From the NCBI GenBank assembly GCA_900555035.1, contig USJX01000071.1, positions 1 through 14,187 on the forward strand: DNA of 14,187 bases. The letters are read 5' to 3'. This stretch comes from an uncultured Prevotella sp. Its GTDB lineage: Bacteria; Bacteroidota; Bacteroidia; Bacteroidales; Bacteroidaceae. How positions within the stretch are numbered: position 1 is the stretch's first letter; every line of letters begins with the position of its first letter. The notes beneath the pieces are model-generated. The model made no database searches and was not told the DNA's origin. It saw only the letters and a program-made list of their open reading frames with translations. Position numbers and translations under genes: made by a program. Shown here piece after piece: positions 13,557 through 14,187 of the stretch.

Positions 13557-14187
13557 ATGATGGAGAAATTAAAACATATCAAAGCGATAGCTTTTGATGC
13601 CGATGATACGTTGTGGGCATTGCAAAACTACTTTGAGGAGGTGGAACATGAGTATTGCCAACTGCTTTCGGAGTTTGGAAGCGAAAAGGAAATCTCTGCC
13701 GCTCTCCTGGAAACTGAGAGTAAGAACATGCCCGACCTGGGCTACGGCTGCAAGGCTTTCACCATCTCGCTGGTAGAGAATGCCGTGAAGGTGAGTCATG
13801 GAAAGGTGGAGGCAAATGTCATCGCCCAAATAGTGGATTTGGGCAAGAGTCTGTTGCATCTTGATGCCAAGCCTTTGGAAGGCGTAGAGAAGACAATAGC
13901 CTGTCTGAAGGATAGATTAATACAAAATGCAGGAAATGCATCTTTGAAATACAAGCTTGCAGTTTTTACTAAAGGCGAGTTGATGGACCAGGAGAACAAG
14001 TTGTGGCGTTCGGGCTTGCAGCGTTATTTCGATGTGGTAAGCATCGTGAGCGACAAGACACCCGAGGCTTATCGTCGCCTTTGCAGGGAATTGGAGGTAA
14101 ATCCTGATGAACTCGTGATGGTGGGCAACAGCTTCAAGAGCGATATTGCTCCGGCATTAAAAATCGGAGCTTCGGCTGTCCATATCC
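13557..14187 (+). CDS. HAD-superfamily hydrolase, N-terminal part
   Basis: Predicted cytosolic phosphatase of the haloacid dehalogenase family; the substrate is unknown. About 210 residues are present and the 3' end is cut by the window. Numbering from the ATG at 13560, HAD motif I is AFDADDTLW (11-19, nucleophile Asp13 and acid/base Asp15). A helical cap follows at about 25-105, motif II is the Thr of AVFTKGE, motif III the Lys of SDKTPEAY, and motif IV VMVGNSFKSDI, which holds the Mg-binding Asp. All four motifs are intact. Two in-frame ATG codons are adjacent (13557 and 13560); the start cannot be resolved. It is preceded by an A-rich leader and the 22-bp repeat array. No clear TAnnTTTG promoter was found close to it. 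Confidence 0.88.
   Translation, partial: MMEKLKHIKAIAFDADDTLWALQNYFEEVEHEYCQLLSEFGSEKEISAALLETESKNMPDLGYGCKAFTISLVENAVKVSHGKVEANVIAQIVDLGKSLLHLDAKPLEGVEKTIACLKDRLIQNAGNASLKYKLAVFTKGELMDQENKLWRSGLQRYFDVVSIVSDKTPEAYRRLCRELEVNPDELVMVGNSFKSDIAPALKIGASAVHI

Overview
The window looks like a chromosomal segment of a gut-type Bacteroidota, most likely Prevotellaceae of the Segatella (Prevotella) copri kind. This is an inference from four things: several promoters with the Bacteroidota -7 element TAnnTTTG (two also have TTTG 19-20 nt upstream), a PiT transporter with a PhoU-like tail, a large secreted multidomain surface protein with a Por-type C-terminus, and a small MKKY-x-KP peptide gene of a kind common in Prevotella. 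No rRNA, tRNA, CRISPR array or complete insertion sequence was seen.

Layout. 1-319 (-) is the 5' end of lysS. 320-637 is a divergent intergenic region holding the lysS and men promoters. 638-4782 (+) is a tight menaquinone operon: hotdog thioesterase (menI-like), menF, menD, menB. The genes are 3 nt apart, 24 nt apart, and overlapping by ATGA. menC and menE do not follow; the operon ends at a large palindrome. 4988-6156 (-) is a queuosine operon, yhhQ then queF. It has a good promoter and, directly before the yhhQ start, an H-type pseudoknot matching the preQ1-I riboswitch layout. 6281-6632 has two terminator-like hairpins and an odd G-poor stretch. 6633-8879 (-) is a PiT phosphate transporter fused to a PhoU-like domain.

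8880-9238 is a divergent regulatory region. It has two arrays of 11-bp-spaced direct repeats, one against the pit -7 element and one upstream of the -7 element of the next gene. They look like PhoB/PhoP-type boxes, so both the transporter and the secreted-protein locus may belong to a phosphate regulon. 9239-9472 (+) encodes a short secreted protein that looks like the truncated N-terminus of a surface protein. 9602-13051 (+) is a 1149-residue secreted modular protein. 13110-13292 (+) is a 60-residue peptide gene. A strong terminator follows, and immediately after it four 22-bp tandem units, each carrying a GTTTC-N7-GAAAC type dyad. 13557-14187 (+) is the start of a HAD-family hydrolase cut by the window end.

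How the genes work together: men makes the isochorismate-to-dihydroxynaphthoate steps of menaquinone synthesis; yhhQ/queF import and reduce queuosine precursors; pit imports phosphate. The surface-protein/peptide block is accessory in character, with a strong internal GC gradient (from about 27-35% in places near the 5' end to about 57% in a 3' sample). The most promising undescribed elements are the two 11-bp repeat arrays, the 22-bp palindrome array, the candidate preQ1-I riboswitch and the small peptide.
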